From CAZAQK01 sp050249355 (GTDB taxonomy: Bacteria > Pseudomonadota > Alphaproteobacteria > Rickettsiales > SXRF01), in the NCBI GenBank assembly GCA_050249355.1, contig JBFWQQ010000005.1, positions 1-49,003 on the forward strand: a DNA stretch of 49,003 bases. Direction: 5' to 3'. Position 1 is the stretch's first letter; each line of letters starts with the position of its first letter. Below are positions 39,403 to 48,078 of the stretch, piece after piece. The notes beneath the pieces are model-generated. The model worked only from the letters and a program-made list of their open reading frames with translations, was not told the origin of the DNA and ran no database searches. Position numbers and translations under genes: made by a program.

Positions 39403-42400
39403 TTCCACAGACCCTAAACGCGCCCGGCCATAGGCGGGGTCATCCGCCGCCAGAAAACGGCCATGCACCACCGTATCCCCGGCATTGTGCAGCACGCCGC
39501 GCTGGTGATCCGTTAACCTGCTCTGATACTTCGATTCGCCGCGCAGTTTGACGTACAGCAGGAAATCGCGGTATTGCGATTTGTTCTGCATGTCATGCTG
39601 CATATGCTCTAAAATTGAAGACATCTGCGATTTTATAGTTTGCTCTGTTCCCAAAGTTTTCCCTTGCAAGGCTTCAAAGGCCAGCTTTGCCGCCAGTTCA
39701 TATGTTTTGCGAATATGTGACACATATCCTCTACCGGATTGGATCATGGGATCGGATGGATTCTCTTCACTCATTTTTTTGAGCCGCCGCTCCAGCCAGC
39801 CTATGGTTTCCGGATCGGTCATAGCCAGCCCGAATACCGTGCGATCCTGTGCATCGCGGAAGGTAGGAGATTTGTCGTACAACAACTGCACCTGTTCAGA
39901 CAGCAATCTTTCCGATCGTTCCGTAACGCCGGAAAATCTATCCATGAATTGCTGCTCGGCTGCGTTCAGGCCGGTCTTGCCTTGCAGTTCCGCCTTCTTT
40001 TTCTGCACTTCGTTCAGCAGGTGCTTCGCTAGATGCTGCGATCCGATCCATGACGGGACGATACCGGCATGCTGCCATGCCTCGCTGAAGCTGATGGTGC
40101 GCATTTTCTCAATTTTCACCGGCACCAGTGCATGACCAGAATCTCCGCAACCCACGTCGTTACCTTTACGGGCAGCGCCATTTCCACGCATATCATTACG
40201 TGACCCACGGTTGCCGGCATTTTTCTCGCCTTCATAATCCAGCACCGCCAATATGGTGCCCATGGTGTCCTGACGGAAATCCTCACGCTGGTAATCGGCC
40301 AGCGTGTCCTTGAGGGCGGCAACGGCAATATCCTCCATCACCGGGTTAGGTCGCCGTTTATTCTGGTATTCGCTAGGATCGTCATCCGCCTTCATAGGGC
40401 TGCGCTTACGCACATGCCACTGGCCGTCCTGCATCTCAAAGCGGCTGGCCATGTGCGTGATATTGCGCGTGAACAGGCGTATGCTGGAGGATGGCGCCGA
40501 GAAATAATTCACCAAATCACCACCCTGAAAGGTGAATTTTGCGAAGTCATGCAGGTCGAACGCGTTGACCGAAGCCGACACTGCCCGCACCCCGTTGCGA
40601 TACGCATCCGAAATACTTCCGCCTTCAAAGAACTGGGTACGAATGCCTTTTTCCTCATTCAGTATACGCATTTTCTTGTGCGCTTCATGGATGTACGCGC
40701 GTGCTGCGAGCAGACCAGAGCGGCGCGCATTATCACTATGGGCAATCTGAACCTGTTGCGTTAGCGGCTGTTGGCGGCGCGCGGCGATCTCATCCATATG
40801 CGCACGGTATGCCGGATTGTCATAGGCGCGGCGCATGATGCTATCGATATTCATCATGGTGCCCGGCTCTTCAAACAGCGGGATGATGCCTAGCCGTGGG
40901 TTACGGCCTTCTTTTTCCGGCATCATGCGCTGCATGAATTGCGCTTCCAGCAAGTGTGCCGTCCCCTGTGCACTGATGTCTTCAACGCTGTGTGCGCCCT
41001 CACCCATTCGGCCACACTCTGCCAATACATTATCCCGGATGAAATTGGGAAAATCACGCGCCAGATCCATACGCTTCATAGTATGGTAGGCAATCGGTAA
41101 GGCAGAGTCATCGCTATAGGAGTGGGTGGCACCAGCCTCAATGATATGATCTACCTGCTGCTGGAACAGCCGGTTGGCTTCATCACCATTCTGTAATATG
41201 GCGGTCAGGCGCTGCACCTTTTCTTCCGGGCGCAATTCGTTATATCCCGGCACCAGAGCAGCCACCACACGTTCATATTCTTCGGCAGTCTCACGGTATT
41301 CGATCTTGGCATATTCAAAGCCGAACAGACGGACTTTGCGCAGCAGGTCGAGCGTCGTGTCATCTTTGGTGCGCTGGTAGGAATCCAATAATGTCTTCTT
41401 AAAATCATCGACATCCAGCGAGCGGTACAGCTCGGACACTCGGCCTTCCAGCGCATCGAAACGCTCGGCAATTTCACGTGCCGGAATAGATTTATTACCA
41501 CGGCGTGCTTCGTTGCTGTCCTGCCGCAACCGGCTGATCTTGCCCAGCAGATCACCTTCGAGCAATTCCTTTGCATCCTTCAGCTTATCTTTCCACTCAG
41601 CCAGCGCCGTATCTTTTATTTCAGCAAGATCGTTGCGGTAGCGGCTGATCAGTGCCTGCATATGCATGGCGATAGCTTCCAGCGTTGCTTCTGCCGTCAC
41701 GTTATGGTTGCCGTCCTTATCGCCGGCCGAACCCCACGAGCCCAGCCTGATCTTCAGATCCAGCTCTTCCGGTTTGTAATCTGCGTCAAATCTTCGCCTC
41801 AGGTTGCGGTCGAACTGGGCATAGATTGCCGACGTATCTTCATAAATATTATCAAGATAGTTCACCACTACGGCGGTTTCGTCGCGCACCGTGAAGTTTG
41901 TATCCGCCCCTTCTTCCTGGTGCAGTACAGGCACACTGGCAAGCTGCTGCACGGCACGCGACACCCTTTCTTCATCACCCAGCTCCAGTGCTTTGGATAA
42001 ATTACGCTGCGCCCGCATGGATTCTAATGAGTGCGTATTGGTCGGGTGCATGGTCATGGTGACCTCGAACTCGGGCTGATTCAGCCGGTCAACTGCCGTC
42101 TGCACATCGGCCTGATTGTCCACAAACTCCCTTACCCCTGCGGGAATGGCCGTTTGCCTGCTGAAAAAATTATGCCGCGCTGCCAACCCCGCGATCTCAT
42201 ACAACTGCCCCATTCGCGCATATGCCTCAAGGAACCGGTCTTTGTGCATATCATCCAGATGGCTGTATGCATCATGAAATGAGCGCTTCTTGGTTTCATC
42301 ATCCATGAGCTTGCGATCCATCGGCCAGATCGCGTCGCGCAGAGCTGTCAGACGGCCTGCAACAACCGCCCCGCCCAGATTTGAGTCTTGCTGGATATAG

Positions 42401-42474
42401 GAGAACAGCTGGTCACTGAGTTCATGCGCCAGCACTAAGGGGTTATCAGATTGAATGGTTGGACGTGGGCTCAT
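39385..42474 (-). CDS. Divergent phosphoenolpyruvate-carboxylase-like protein
   Basis: 1029 residues, longer than the usual 880-950. The PEPC outline is clear but the signatures are altered: MTMHPTNTHS (about 140-149, His143 kept) in place of TAHPTE; RLGSWGSAGDKDGNHNVT (about 244-261) close to GSWxGGDRDGNPNV; PLFEEPGTM (Glu kept); IAHSDNARRSG (577-587, Asp kept, Lys changed to Arg); and FFEGGSISDAYRNG (615-628) where the GRGGxxGRGG mobile loop should carry essential Arg residues. The usual Asn-Thr-Gly C-terminus is missing. It probably descends from PEPC, but catalysis is doubtful. It is transcribed alone. Confidence 0.75.
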   Translation of the reverse strand: MSPRPTIQSDNPLVLAHELSDQLFSYIQQDSNLGGAVVAGRLTALRDAIWPMDRKLMDDETKKRSFHDAYSHLDDMHKDRFLEAYARMGQLYEIAGLAARHNFFSRQTAIPAGVREFVDNQADVQTAVDRLNQPEFEVTMTMHPTNTHSLESMRAQRNLSKALELGDEERVSRAVQQLASVPVLHQEEGADTNFTVRDETAVVVNYLDNIYEDTSAIYAQFDRNLRRRFDADYKPEELDLKIRLGSWGSAGDKDGNHNVTAEATLEAIAMHMQALISRYRNDLAEIKDTALAEWKDKLKDAKELLEGDLLGKISRLRQDSNEARRGNKSIPAREIAERFDALEGRVSELYRSLDVDDFKKTLLDSYQRTKDDTTLDLLRKVRLFGFEYAKIEYRETAEEYERVVAALVPGYNELRPEEKVQRLTAILQNGDEANRLFQQQVDHIIEAGATHSYSDDSALPIAYHTMKRMDLARDFPNFIRDNVLAECGRMGEGAHSVEDISAQGTAHLLEAQFMQRMMPEKEGRNPRLGIIPLFEEPGTMMNIDSIMRRAYDNPAYRAHMDEIAARRQQPLTQQVQIAHSDNARRSGLLAARAYIHEAHKKMRILNEEKGIRTQFFEGGSISDAYRNGVRAVSASVNAFDLHDFAKFTFQGGDLVNYFSAPSSSIRLFTRNITHMASRFEMQDGQWHVRKRSPMKADDDPSEYQNKRRPNPVMEDIAVAALKDTLADYQREDFRQDTMGTILAVLDYEGEKNAGNRGSRNDMRGNGAARKGNDVGCGDSGHALVPVKIEKMRTISFSEAWQHAGIVPSWIGSQHLAKHLLNEVQKKKAELQGKTGLNAAEQQFMDRFSGVTERSERLLSEQVQLLYDKSPTFRDAQDRTVFGLAMTDPETIGWLERRLKKMSEENPSDPMIQSGRGYVSHIRKTYELAAKLAFEALQGKTLGTEQTIKSQMSSILEHMQHDMQNKSQYRDFLLYVKLRGESKYQSRLTDHQRGVLHNAGDTVVHGRFLAADDPAYGRARLGSVELDAQR

Positions 42475-42559
42475 AGTGCAAGCTGCCAGCTTAACACTTA
42501 TTAATTACCAAACAATAGCTAATATTGATGTTTTTGAATGTTTTATAAGGATGGTGGGT

Positions 42560-42925
42560 TTAAAAATTATATTTGTATTGCACCATAACAGAATCCGGGC
42601 GCGCTACGGCTTTCCAGTTGGAATTATCCGGAGCATATTGTAATTCAACGTTTTTAAGGCTAACGCCTTCGCCAAGACGGTAATGAAGCTTCAGTGTGCC
42701 GGGGCCTACGCGATCCTTAGCAATATTCAATGTGTTATCTTCGATGCGGGAGTCGATGTTCTGCACAAGGGACTTGGCATCGTTACTGTTCACCCCTAGC
42801 GCGCCGAGCAGAATAGTGACCTTACGGGCATTTTCTGATCTTTTGTCCGGTTTATCGGCCGCTATTGCACCTTCTGGTTGGCTTGCCAGCAGCAGCGCGG
42901 CTACCACTAACGTAATTCTAACCAT
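42560..42925 (-). CDS. Small secreted hypothetical protein
   Basis: 121 residues. Signal peptide (about 1-22, cleavage near AIAA), then a polar helix (DKRSENARKVTILLGALGVNSNDAKSLVQN, noted as elements KVTILLGALG and LVQNIDSRI) and amphipathic beta strands ending in Phe (VMVQYKYNF). The Phe end suggests outer-membrane or periplasmic location. I do not recognise the family. It is upstream of the PEPC-like gene in the same direction, with an 85-nt gap. Confidence 0.6.
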   Translation of the reverse strand: MVRITLVVAALLLASQPEGAIAADKPDKRSENARKVTILLGALGVNSNDAKSLVQNIDSRIEDNTLNIAKDRVGPGTLKLHYRLGEGVSLKNVELQYAPDNSNWKAVARPDSVMVQYKYNF

Positions 42926-43122
42926 TCTTTAACTATATCATAGAAAAAAGTTAATTTCATTAATATTTTTTAAATATTCAGATGAAACCCTTGCTGATAG
43001 CGGATTTCAGCCCGTGCCGTTTCTGCTGCAATGCAGCATGCCGCTATGGTGCTGCATTATTAAGAAAATATTAGCCGGGCAGGTGTAATGGATTGCATAC
43101 AACCCTATGACAGGCAGTATAC

Positions 43123-43788
43123 ATGCCGCTTCTGACCAAAGAACATTTCCTGTATTATCTCGCGCAGATCACCGAACTTGGTGACAGCATGCTGCTTATT
43201 CTCGCATGTGTTCTGGTCAGTGGATGGCTGCTGATATATGGCTACAGGCGTGCCGCATTTGCGCTGTGGTTATCGTTCATCACTACCGCTATCCTGATCA
43301 CGGCTGCTAAGCTTTTCTTCATGGGCTGTTACCACGACACTACCTACGGCATCCAATCACCCAGCGGGCACGCTGCATTATCTTTGGCTACCTATGGCAT
43401 GATTGCGGTATTGTTTGGCCAATCCACTTCCGGTATGGGACGCGCATGCATTAACATCATCGCATTGTTCCTGATTGCGCTGATTGCCGCATCACGCTTT
43501 ATTCTCGGTTACCATTCCATTGCAGAAGTGCTGGTCGGGCTGGTTGCCGGTTTTGCCGGGCTGGGGCTGGCATGCAAATATTTCTTCAGTTGGAAACAGG
43601 AAATACTGCGCTTCAACGTACCGCTGCTGTTGCTGGTGCTGTGCGCCATCGCCTATCTGATGCATGGCACGCGCCTGCAGGCCGAACAATGGGTAAAAAA
43701 AATTGCCGCCGAACTTCCACAGCTGGTGGGCTTCTGTGTTCAGCCAAGCCAAGACGGCAGTACATCACGCGATAACAGCGCTTCATAG
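43123..43788 (+). CDS. PAP2-superfamily membrane phosphatase-like protein
   Basis: 221 residues, about six membrane helices. PAP2 motifs 2 and 3 are seen: SPSGHAALS near residue 80 (catalytic His) and SRFILGYHSIAE near 125-136 (Arg, His; the final Asp is Glu here). Motif 1 (KxxxxxxRP) is poor (KLFFMGCYHDT). A role in undecaprenyl- or lipid-phosphate turnover is plausible. Its 3' end overlaps lysA by 49 nt (convergent). Confidence 0.75.
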   Translation: MPLLTKEHFLYYLAQITELGDSMLLILACVLVSGWLLIYGYRRAAFALWLSFITTAILITAAKLFFMGCYHDTTYGIQSPSGHAALSLATYGMIAVLFGQSTSGMGRACINIIALFLIALIAASRFILGYHSIAEVLVGLVAGFAGLGLACKYFFSWKQEILRFNVPLLLLVLCAIAYLMHGTRLQAEQWVKKIAAELPQLVGFCVQPSQDGSTSRDNSAS

Positions 43789-44993
43789 TTCTGGCGCGGA
43801 CGCACCACCGCGAACTGATCGCCATGCACCATGACTTCGGCAGGCAACAGGCGGGCATTATAGTTGCATGCCATCACCACGCCATATGCCCCGGCAGAAC
43901 GGAATGCCACCAGATCACTTGCCTTCAGTGGTGGCAATTTGCGTCCTTCAGCGAACAGGTCGCCGGTTTCGCATACCGGGCCCACCACATCCACCGGCAC
44001 CGGCGCCTCGTTTGATGCCATCACCGGCACAATCTCATGATACGCGTCATACATGGCCGGGCGCACCAGGTCGTTCATCCCGGCATCCACGATCACGAAT
44101 GTTTTGGTCGCGCTGCTTTTTACATACAACACCTTGGACACCAGTATGCCTGCATTGCCCACGATCATACGGCCCGGCTCGAACATCAGCTGGCAATCCA
44201 GCCCGGCCATTTCTTTTCTTGCCACCTCGGCATAACTGTCGGGCTGTGGCGGCGTTTCCTGCCCATACGGTATGCCCAGCCCGCCCCCCAGATCAACCGT
44301 ACGAATGGCGATGCCCGCTGCCTTCAACTCGTCAATGAACTGGCGCAGGCGGCGGAACGCCTGACCGAACGGCTCCAGCGACGTCAGCTGCGATCCGATA
44401 TGTACTGATACGCCCTGCACATCAATTGCAGCCAGCCCGGCCGCCTCCTTATACAGCGCCAATGCATCCGCCATGGCGATACCGAATTTACTTTCTTTCT
44501 GGCCGGTGGAAATTTTTGCATGCGTTTTCGGGTCGACATCCGGGTTCACGCGGATGGCCACCGGGGCCTTTTTTCTCATACTTTTCGCCACGTCATTCAG
44601 CAATGCCAGCTCCGCCGCTGATTCCACATTGAACTGGAATATGCCCTGCTCCAGCGCATAACGCATTTCTTCAGCGGTTTTACCGACACCGGAGAACACG
44701 ATATCCTGGGGTTTGATACCCGCCGCCATCGCCAGCCGTATCTCGCCTTCCGACACCACGTCAGCCCCGCAGCCTGCCTGTGCCAGTGTGCGCAGCACGG
44801 CAAGGTTGCTATTGGCCTTTACCGCATAACATACTTTTGCATCACCGCCGAAATGCGAGGCAAACACCAGCACATGGCGTTGCAATGTAGCGGTGGAGTA
44901 GCAGTAGAAGGGTGTGCCAACTTTTTCTGCTATCGCCTGCAGCGACACGCCTTCCGCATGATACACACCTTCCTTATACTGAAAATGATCCAT
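43740..44993 (-). CDS. lysA: Diaminopimelate decarboxylase
   Basis: 417 residues, fold-type III PLP enzyme that turns meso-diaminopimelate into lysine. PLP Lys in CYAVKANSNLAVL; SVHIGSQLT, VDLGGGLGIPYG, FEPGRMIVGNAG and GPVCETGDLFAEGR (catalytic Cys) are intact. It follows argH and lptM in the standard alphaproteobacterial order. Confidence 0.97.
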   Translation of the reverse strand: MDHFQYKEGVYHAEGVSLQAIAEKVGTPFYCYSTATLQRHVLVFASHFGGDAKVCYAVKANSNLAVLRTLAQAGCGADVVSEGEIRLAMAAGIKPQDIVFSGVGKTAEEMRYALEQGIFQFNVESAAELALLNDVAKSMRKKAPVAIRVNPDVDPKTHAKISTGQKESKFGIAMADALALYKEAAGLAAIDVQGVSVHIGSQLTSLEPFGQAFRRLRQFIDELKAAGIAIRTVDLGGGLGIPYGQETPPQPDSYAEVARKEMAGLDCQLMFEPGRMIVGNAGILVSKVLYVKSSATKTFVIVDAGMNDLVRPAMYDAYHEIVPVMASNEAPVPVDVVGPVCETGDLFAEGRKLPPLKASDLVAFRSAGAYGVVMACNYNARLLPAEVMVHGDQFAVVRPRQNYEALLSRDVLPSWLG

Positions 44994-44995
44994 GG

Positions 44996-45211
44996 CTATT
45001 GTGACTCGGATCCTTCAGGGGCCGCCTGCTGTGATTCGCGTGTATACGCATCTTCGGCTTGCCCGGCTTCTTTTTTCCTGATTTCCTTCGCGGCTTTTCG
45101 TTCTTTTTTTGCTTGCTCATGCTCGATCTGTTCGGGCGTTTTCAGCTTGCCCTTATGGCCGCAGGCGGCGAGCGGCAGCGTCAGAGCAAGCAGCAACCAC
45201 AGCATTCTCAT
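44996..45211 (-). CDS. lptM: LptM-type small lipoprotein
   Basis: 71 residues. Signal peptide with lipobox LAAC (Cys17), then GHKGKLKTPEQIE. The family motif is CGxKGxL, characteristic of LptM (YifL), which supports LptD maturation in the outer membrane; here the mature part is longer and Glu/Lys-rich. It lies between argH (4-nt overlap) and lysA (2-nt gap). Confidence 0.85.
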   Translation of the reverse strand: MRMLWLLLALTLPLAACGHKGKLKTPEQIEHEQAKKERKAAKEIRKKEAGQAEDAYTRESQQAAPEGSESQ

Positions 45212-46617
45212 AGGCCGAACCTCATGCGCGCCTCTTTCACCGATTTTTTCACATTGGCTGGCGCAGTTCCACCCGTGCTGGTACGGCTTTTCACCGAATC
45301 TTCCACGCTGAGTACACTAAGCGCATCCTTCGTGATGCGCTTTTCCACCTTCTGCATATCGGCCAGCGTCAACGCATCCAGCTTCACTTTCTTCTTCGAG
45401 GCCACGGCCACGATTTTTGCGGTGGTATGGTGTGCATCGCGGAACGGCATTTTCAGTTCGCGCACCAGCCAGTCGGCAAGGTCGGTTGCCGTGGCATAGC
45501 CATCGCTGGCGGCCGCATGCATGCGTACCGTATCGGCAGTGAAGTCCGCCACCATGCCTGCCATCGCCTGCAGGCACACCATCAGGTTTTCCACCGTGTC
45601 GAACAGCGGCTCCTTGTCTTCCTGCATATCCTTGTTATACGCCAGCGGCAGCCCCTTCATGGTGGTCAGCAGCGCCACCAGATTACCGTTGATACGCCCG
45701 GTCTTGCCACGCACCAGTTCCGCCGCATCCGGGTTGCGCTTTTGTGGCATGATCGAACTGCCAGTGGAGAAGCGATCAGAAAAACGGATAAAGCCGAACT
45801 GCGCGCTCGACCAGTTGACCATTTCCTCGGCAAGCCGTGACAGGTGAATGGCGCAAATGGATGCCGCCGCCAGATATTCCAGCGCAAAATCACGGTCGGA
45901 CACACTATCCAGCGAATTGGCGCTTACACGCTCGAACCCAAGCTCGCAGGCGGTCTGTTCACGGTCGATCGGGAAGGATGTACCGGCCAATGCGGCACTG
46001 CCTAACGGGCATTCGTTCAGCCGATCGCGTGCATCCCACATGCGTTCGCGGTCACGTCCGAACATTTCCACATACGCCAGCAGGTGATGCCCCAGCGTAA
46101 CCGGCTGTGCGGTTTGCAGATGGGTAAAGCCCGGCATGATGGTGGCTGCATATTCCTCAGCACGCACCACCAGCGCCTGCTGCAGATTTTTCAGCGCTTG
46201 TTCGGTGCAGTCGATCGCATCGCGCACATACAGGCGGAACGCCGTGGCCACCTGATCGTTGCGCGAGCGCGCCGTATGCAGCCTGCCCGCTGGCTCGCCG
46301 ATCTTCTTTTTCAGCGCGGCTTCGATATTCATATGGATATCTTCCAGCGCCACGCTGAATTTGAATTTTCCTGCCTCGATCTCCTCAAATATTTCTTCCA
46401 GCCCCCTGATGATCGCCTTAGAGTCTTTAGAAGAAATAATTTTCTGTTCAGCCAGCATGCGCGCATGTGCTATCGACCCAGCGATATCCTGCCGGTATAG
46501 ATGCTTGTCAAATGACACCGATGCGTTAATCTTGGTCATCAGTTCATCGGGTGCGGTGGTGAATTGTCCACCCCACATCGGGTTGGCCGGTTTCTTCTGC
46601 ATAACTTTTTTCGACAT
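45208..46617 (-). CDS. argH: Argininosuccinate lyase
   Basis: 469 residues. Last step of arginine synthesis. Fumarase-superfamily signature GSSIMPQKRNPDAAELVRGK, and N-terminal MWGGQFTTAPDELMTKIN and HMNIEAALKKKIGEPAGRLHTARSRNDQVATAFRL elements (listed here as HMNIE, AGRLHTARSRNDQ) are all present. It diverges from the TlpA-like gene across only 11 nt. Confidence 0.98.
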   Translation of the reverse strand: MSKKVMQKKPANPMWGGQFTTAPDELMTKINASVSFDKHLYRQDIAGSIAHARMLAEQKIISSKDSKAIIRGLEEIFEEIEAGKFKFSVALEDIHMNIEAALKKKIGEPAGRLHTARSRNDQVATAFRLYVRDAIDCTEQALKNLQQALVVRAEEYAATIMPGFTHLQTAQPVTLGHHLLAYVEMFGRDRERMWDARDRLNECPLGSAALAGTSFPIDREQTACELGFERVSANSLDSVSDRDFALEYLAAASICAIHLSRLAEEMVNWSSAQFGFIRFSDRFSTGSSIMPQKRNPDAAELVRGKTGRINGNLVALLTTMKGLPLAYNKDMQEDKEPLFDTVENLMVCLQAMAGMVADFTADTVRMHAAASDGYATATDLADWLVRELKMPFRDAHHTTAKIVAVASKKKVKLDALTLADMQKVEKRITKDALSVLSVEDSVKSRTSTGGTAPANVKKSVKEARMRFGL

Positions 46618-46628
46618 GAAATGTACGT

Positions 46629-47168
46629 ATGCTCTGGGTTAAACGATTGATCATTCATACAGGGATTATGGTCCTTCTGGCAAGTATTGTGCTCATGAGT
46701 CCCGCAGCGGCCAAAACTAAAGACCTGCTGGTTATTTACGAAAAACCTGAAACATTGGAAATAGCCACATTTTCTGATGCTAAACTCGCACCTGTTTCCT
46801 TCCCACCTAAAATCGAGGGCCTGAGCATAGTGCATTTATGGGCCACATGGTGCGCGCCTTGCGTGAAAGAATTGCCAGAGCTGGATGCTTTTGCAAAAAA
46901 ACATAAGGCTTTAATTGAAGTGTACCCCGTGGCACTGGACGGCAAAAACGTTAAAAAGGTTCAGGATTTTTATAAGGAGCACGGCATACATAACCTGTCC
47001 GTATATATGGACAGCACGATGCAGCTTTCCCGGTCGGTTAAATCCAAAGCGCTACCCACCACCCTTTTCCTCAATGGTAACGGCGAGCTTATTGCCCGTG
47101 CCGATGGCCCGCTGGATTGGCAGTCAGAGCGCCTTCTCCAGTTTATCGCCAGCCATATTCCACAGTAA
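46629..47168 (+). CDS. TlpA-like periplasmic thioredoxin
   Basis: 179 residues. N-terminal signal or anchor (about 1-27), then a thioredoxin fold with WCAPC (near residue 75) and the later cis-Pro segment ALPTTLFL. Redoxin-type proteins reduce periplasmic disulfides, often for cytochrome c or copper-site assembly. The gene next to argH is common in alphaproteobacteria. It overlaps the convergent HAD-IIA gene by 45 nt. Confidence 0.9.
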   Translation: MLWVKRLIIHTGIMVLLASIVLMSPAAAKTKDLLVIYEKPETLEIATFSDAKLAPVSFPPKIEGLSIVHLWATWCAPCVKELPELDAFAKKHKALIEVYPVALDGKNVKKVQDFYKEHGIHNLSVYMDSTMQLSRSVKSKALPTTLFLNGNGELIARADGPLDWQSERLLQFIASHIPQ

Positions 47169-47978
47169 TTCCGGCATAATGAAATCTGGTGCCAGCTGGT
47201 GTTCGCGGCATAATTCTTCTATACGGTGCGCCTGCGGCTTCAGTATACCGCCAGTTACCAGCACACAATCAATATCGGCATCCACCGCCCCCTGAATATC
47301 GGTGTGCAGGCTATCGCCAATGGCCAGCACGCGTTCTTTCGTTGTGCCTAACGCATGCAGGCAATAATCGTACACTTCAGGGTATGGCTTACCGAACCAT
47401 TTTACCTCGCCGCCCAGTTGCGCATAACGCCCGGCCAGTTCCCCGGCACAGGCAAACCGCTCGCCGCTTTGCTTGACCACCTCAAGGTCGGGATTCAGGC
47501 ACAGCATCGGCAAGCTTTGCCCTTTGGCTGCCCGCAACAACGGCATCCAGTCATCGCTGTTCTGCTCTTCGCTGCCAAAACCAACATTGAGCAGGAAATC
47601 GGCCAGCTTGATATCGTCCAGCCTTTTATATTCCAGCCCGTCCACCACATCGGCATCCTTTGAAGGCCCGATATAATAGTAATCCGGCCCCCAGCGCAAT
47701 TCCTGGGCTAGCCAGCGATATCCCATCTCACCAGACGACATGGCCTCCTGATATAATGCACTGCCTACTCCCAGCTGCTCAAGAACTGCGACCACCTTGT
47801 GAGCGCGACGCGGTGCGTTGGACAGGAAAATGACTTTTTTCCCTGCCGCCTTCAGTTCACGCAGCACTTCAAGTATACCCGGATACAGGTGCGTGCCATC
47901 ATGCACCACTCCCCACAAATCGAGGATGAGTGCATCGTAGGAATCAATAATGGAGGAAAGTGAATTGATATACTTCAT
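47124..47978 (-). CDS. HAD-IIA-type (TIGR01459-like) phosphatase
   Basis: 284 residues. Motif I LDLWGVVHDG (Asp nucleophile; Trp at the second acidic position, typical for this subgroup), motif II SNAPRR, motif III Lys in GKPYPEVYD and motif IV IGDSLHTDIQGA. The cap is the large C2 type. The natural substrate is unknown. It lies 100 nt after lysK in the same direction. Confidence 0.9.
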   Translation of the reverse strand: MKYINSLSSIIDSYDALILDLWGVVHDGTHLYPGILEVLRELKAAGKKVIFLSNAPRRAHKVVAVLEQLGVGSALYQEAMSSGEMGYRWLAQELRWGPDYYYIGPSKDADVVDGLEYKRLDDIKLADFLLNVGFGSEEQNSDDWMPLLRAAKGQSLPMLCLNPDLEVVKQSGERFACAGELAGRYAQLGGEVKWFGKPYPEVYDYCLHALGTTKERVLAIGDSLHTDIQGAVDADIDCVLVTGGILKPQAHRIEELCREHQLAPDFIMPELLWNMAGDKLEKAL

Positions 47979-48035
47979 AAAAATTCCGTTACACTAGAAA
48001 CGAAGCCAGCAGGCTGAGTCAGCCCTGAGCCTCGC

Positions 48036-48067
48036 CCCATGTGAAAATCAGCAGATTTTCATATGGG
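48036..48067. terminator. Long stem-loop between lysK and the HAD-IIA gene
   Basis: A 14-bp stem, CCCATGTGAAAATC / GATTTTCATATGGG, with a single G-T pair and a 4-nt loop (AGCA). No T-run follows on the minus strand, so it may be a processing or mRNA-stability hairpin rather than an intrinsic terminator. A separate dyad GGCTGAGTCAGCC lies at 48012-48024. Confidence 0.5.
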
Positions 48068-48078
48068 CAATCATATAA

